Below, piece after piece: positions 10,635 through 11,773 of a stretch of DNA of 11,773 nucleotides. Positions within the stretch are counted from its first letter, which is position 1; the number at the start of each line of letters is the position of its first letter. The translations under genes and the position numbers were made by a program. Source of the DNA: an uncultured Oscillospiraceae bacterium (GTDB taxonomy: Bacteria > Bacillota > Clostridia > Oscillospirales > Ruminococcaceae). The stretch covers positions 1 to 11,773 of the forward strand of contig CAJMEU010000092.1 of the NCBI GenBank assembly GCA_905212515.1. Direction: 5' to 3'. The notes beneath the pieces are model-generated. The model was not told the DNA's origin, made no database searches, and was given only the letters and a program-made list of their open reading frames with translations.

Positions 10635-10663
10635 TTGACTTTTCACCATGGGGCCGATACAAT
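10635..10663 (+). promoter_or_regulatory. Near-consensus sigma-70-type promoter for the sigH-like gene
   Basis: TTGACT (10635-10640) and TACAAT (10658-10663) are separated by exactly 17 nt, each with five of six consensus bases. Transcription would start around 10670, leaving a leader of about 25 nt before the ATG at 10695. This is the best two-part promoter I found in the window, and it implies that the sigma gene is transcribed by the housekeeping holoenzyme, independently of the MATE gene. Confidence 0.75.
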
Positions 10664-10694
10664 GAAGAAGTGTAAAAACCGTTTGGGAGTTTGC

Positions 10695-11240
10695 ATGGAA
10701 CAGGACACGCTTACAAGGGAACTGCGCCGGGCGAAAGCCGGCGACGAACAGGCGCTGGCCGCCCTCATCACCCGGCAGATGCCGCTGATCCGGGCCATTG
10801 CCGCCCGCAGCGTGGGGCCCGGGCTCGAGTTTGAGGACGCGGTGCAGGAGGGGCTGATCGCCCTGTTCTTTGCCATGGAATCCTACGAGGAAGGCCGCGG
10901 CGCCGCTTTTTCCACCTATGCGTCCGTGTGCATCCAGAATGCCGCCCGCGACGCGGCCCGCAAGGCCGGGCGCCGCAAGCACGCGCCGCTGAATTCCAGC
11001 GTGCCGCTGGACGACGCCGACGGCGTGCCCCTGGGCGAAGGCCCGGCCGAGGCGGCTGAAGCGCGGGAGCAATACTCCGAAACGATGCAGGAACTGGAAA
11101 CGCGCCTGTCTTTACTGGAAAAACAGGTTTTGTCCCTCTTCCTGGACGGCCAGCCGTACAGCGCCATTGCGCGGCGCCTTGCCATCACCGAAAAGGCGGT
11201 GGACAATGCCCTGCAGCGCGTGCGTGCGAAGCTGAAATAA
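10695..11240 (+). CDS. sigH: SigH-like sigma-70-family RNA polymerase sigma factor
   Basis: Alternative sigma factors redirect RNA polymerase. SigH (sigma-30) of Bacillus and Clostridia controls transition-state and early sporulation or competence genes. The 181-residue product has an N-terminal helix AKAGDEQALAALITR (13-27), region 2 with LEFEDAVQEGLIALFFAMESY (44-64) and FSTYASVCIQNAARDA (72-87), then KHAPLNSSVPLDD (95-107), close to the KHIPLNSYVSLD stretch of B. subtilis SigH. Region 4 covers LLEKQVLSLFLDGQPYSAIA (140-159) through EKAVDNALQRVRAKL (166-180), again very like SigH. It is shorter than B. subtilis SigH (218), mainly between regions 2 and 4 and at the ends. GGGAG (10685-10689) lies 5 nt before the ATG. 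A GTG at 10611 in frame would add 28 residues, but that stretch contains the promoter, so I reject it. Family firm; SigH orthology probable. In many Clostridia sigH sits beside rpmG-secE-nusG, which is not the case here. Confidence 0.88.
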   Translation: MEQDTLTRELRRAKAGDEQALAALITRQMPLIRAIAARSVGPGLEFEDAVQEGLIALFFAMESYEEGRGAAFSTYASVCIQNAARDAARKAGRRKHAPLNSSVPLDDADGVPLGEGPAEAAEAREQYSETMQELETRLSLLEKQVLSLFLDGQPYSAIARRLAITEKAVDNALQRVRAKLK

Positions 11241-11248
11241 TGGCAACC

Positions 11249-11263
11249 GGGCCCGGCGGGCCC
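11249..11263 (+). terminator. GC hairpin after the sigma gene
   Basis: GGGCCC (11249-11254) and GGGCCC (11258-11263) pair over a 3-nt GGC loop, 9 nt past the sigma factor's stop region. CC (11247-11248) and GG (11265-11266) extend the stem with A11264 bulged. No T-run follows, so it is at best a weak intrinsic terminator or a 3'-end stabiliser. Confidence 0.3.
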
Positions 11264-11274
11264 AGGCGATATGT

Positions 11275-11342
11275 GCCCCAGTAGCTTAAGTCAGAGCGTT
11301 GGTCCCAGATCAAAGGTGTCGGTTTAAATCCTTCCGCGGGCA
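11275..11342 (+). ncRNA. Degenerate tRNA-like element in the leader of the zinc-ribbon gene
   Basis: The 68 nt fold into a tRNA outline. GCCC (11275-11278) pairs with GGGC (11338-11341) in a 7-position acceptor arm that has two mismatches. TA (11282-11283) sits where tRNA has U8 and A9. The D-arm is GCTT/GAGC (11284-11287/11294-11297). TTGGT/ATCAA (11299-11303/11309-11313) forms a 5-bp anticodon-like stem with one G-T pair. The T-arm has GG-TTTAAAT-CC (11321-11331). Features of a working tRNA are missing: no GG in the 6-nt D-loop, U instead of C56 in the T-loop, a 5-nt rather than 7-nt anticodon loop, only three of five T-stem pairs, and no encoded CCA. It is therefore either a decayed tRNA gene or a tRNA-derived leader structure. 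It ends 27 nt before the next start codon and may be co-transcribed with that gene. No anticodon can be assigned. Confidence 0.5.
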
Positions 11343-11369
11343 AATACTAATTGATTGGAGATATCCAAA

Positions 11370-11654
11370 ATGTACGAAGACAAAACCTTAGTATGCAAAG
11401 ATTGCGGCCAGGAGTTCGTGTTCACCGCCGGTGAGCAGGAGTTCTATGCCAGCCGTGGCTTCGAGAACGAGCCTCAGCGCTGCAAAAGCTGCCGTGATGC
11501 CCGCAAGAACGCCACTCGCGGTACCCGCGAGATGTTCACCGCCGTCTGCGCCTCCTGCGGCAAAGAGGCGAAAGTTCCCTTCAAGCCCCGCGAGGACCGT
11601 CCTGTGTACTGCAGCGAGTGCTTTGCGAAAATGAAGGAGAACGGCGAGCTGTAA
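11370..11654 (+). CDS. Small double zinc-ribbon protein (CxxC, CxxC-x17-CxxC)
   Basis: This 94-residue cytosolic protein consists of two four-cysteine zinc-binding units. The first uses C9-C12 and C38-C41, in the pattern of the bacterial 'probable zinc-ribbon' family (VCKDCGQEFVFTAGEQEFY). The second uses C60-C63 and C81-C84 with exactly 17 residues between the pairs, the CxxC-x17-CxxC pattern. The two are joined by a basic linker (RDARKNATRGTRE, 42-54), which could contact nucleic acid. The molecular function of the family is not established; an RNA, DNA or ribosome role is only a guess. The ATG at 11370 has GGAG (11357-11360) 9 nt upstream; an earlier TTG at 11355 overlaps that site and is rejected. 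Codon use (CGT, GGT, CCT, GTT) and lower GC differ from all other genes here, which suggests strong translation. The leader contains the tRNA-like element. Confidence 0.88.
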   Translation: MYEDKTLVCKDCGQEFVFTAGEQEFYASRGFENEPQRCKSCRDARKNATRGTREMFTAVCASCGKEAKVPFKPREDRPVYCSECFAKMKENGEL

Positions 11655-11683
11655 GCGCCTGACTTGCTGAAATTTGCAGAAGA

Positions 11684-11773
11684 GGGGGGGGGGCGGGTTG
11701 GGGGGGGGGGGTTTTTTTGGGGGTGAAAGGGGGCCCTGGGGGGGGCGAGGGGGGGTGAGGGGGGGGTGATGGG
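11684..11773. other. G-homopolymer tail, probable sequence artefact
   Basis: From 11684 to the end the sequence is almost only G on this strand, with runs of 7 to 12 G and one run of seven T. No gene, stem or promoter is recognisable. It begins about 30 nt after the zinc-ribbon stop, at the physical end of the window, and fits low-quality reads or a collapsed contig terminus better than genomic sequence. Real G-rich quadruplex DNA cannot be excluded from the sequence alone. Confidence 0.55.

Noticed and set aside
11355..11369. TTG start five codons upstream of the zinc-ribbon ATG
   Set aside because: It overlaps the GGAG ribosome-binding site that serves the ATG at 11370.

Overview
The window is about 11.8 kb of GC-rich DNA with tightly packed bacterial housekeeping genes. 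I see no transposase, integrase, phage gene, CRISPR array, toxin-antitoxin pair or rRNA. Several proteins point to the Firmicutes: a SigH-type sigma factor, a YfhO-family membrane protein, a PolA whose 3'-5' proofreading domain has lost its catalytic residues, and a small CxxC zinc-ribbon protein. Together with the high GC content this suggests a GC-rich Clostridia member, perhaps of the Oscillospiraceae (Faecalibacterium/Subdoligranulum/Gemmiger type). That placement is an inference from family resemblance; no rRNA is present to settle it.

Layout. Bases 1-62 are low-complexity G/C at the window edge. DNA polymerase I (polA, minus) fills 115-2628. An AT-rich gap of about 107 bp separates it from a divergent tRNA-dihydrouridine synthase gene (plus, 2736-3734), and each gene has its own extended -10 promoter there. 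Convergent to the synthase gene is a YfbR-type HD-domain 5'-deoxynucleotidase (minus, 3794-4393). A second AT-rich divergent gap leads to a plus-strand cluster: a YfhO-family membrane protein (4470-6956), the Tex transcription accessory protein (6949-9114, overlapping yfhO by 8 nt), and a MATE transporter (9153-10568). Next comes a SigH-like sigma factor (10695-11240) with a near-consensus promoter just upstream, which also fixes its start codon. Last are a degenerate tRNA-shaped sequence (11275-11342) and a 94-residue double zinc-ribbon protein (11370-11654). The window ends in G homopolymer runs that look like assembly or sequencing artefact.

How the genes relate. Most are independent household functions: DNA repair and replication, tRNA modification, nucleotide pool cleaning, transcription accessory factor, efflux, alternative sigma factor. 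yfhO-tex-MATE is the only clear operon-like run. No new multi-gene system is evident. The part most worth a second look is the right end, where a tRNA-like element lies in the leader of the zinc-ribbon gene. It keeps the tRNA cloverleaf outline but has lost the D-loop/T-loop contacts and the 7-nt anticodon loop, and the gene after it has codon usage unlike its neighbours.
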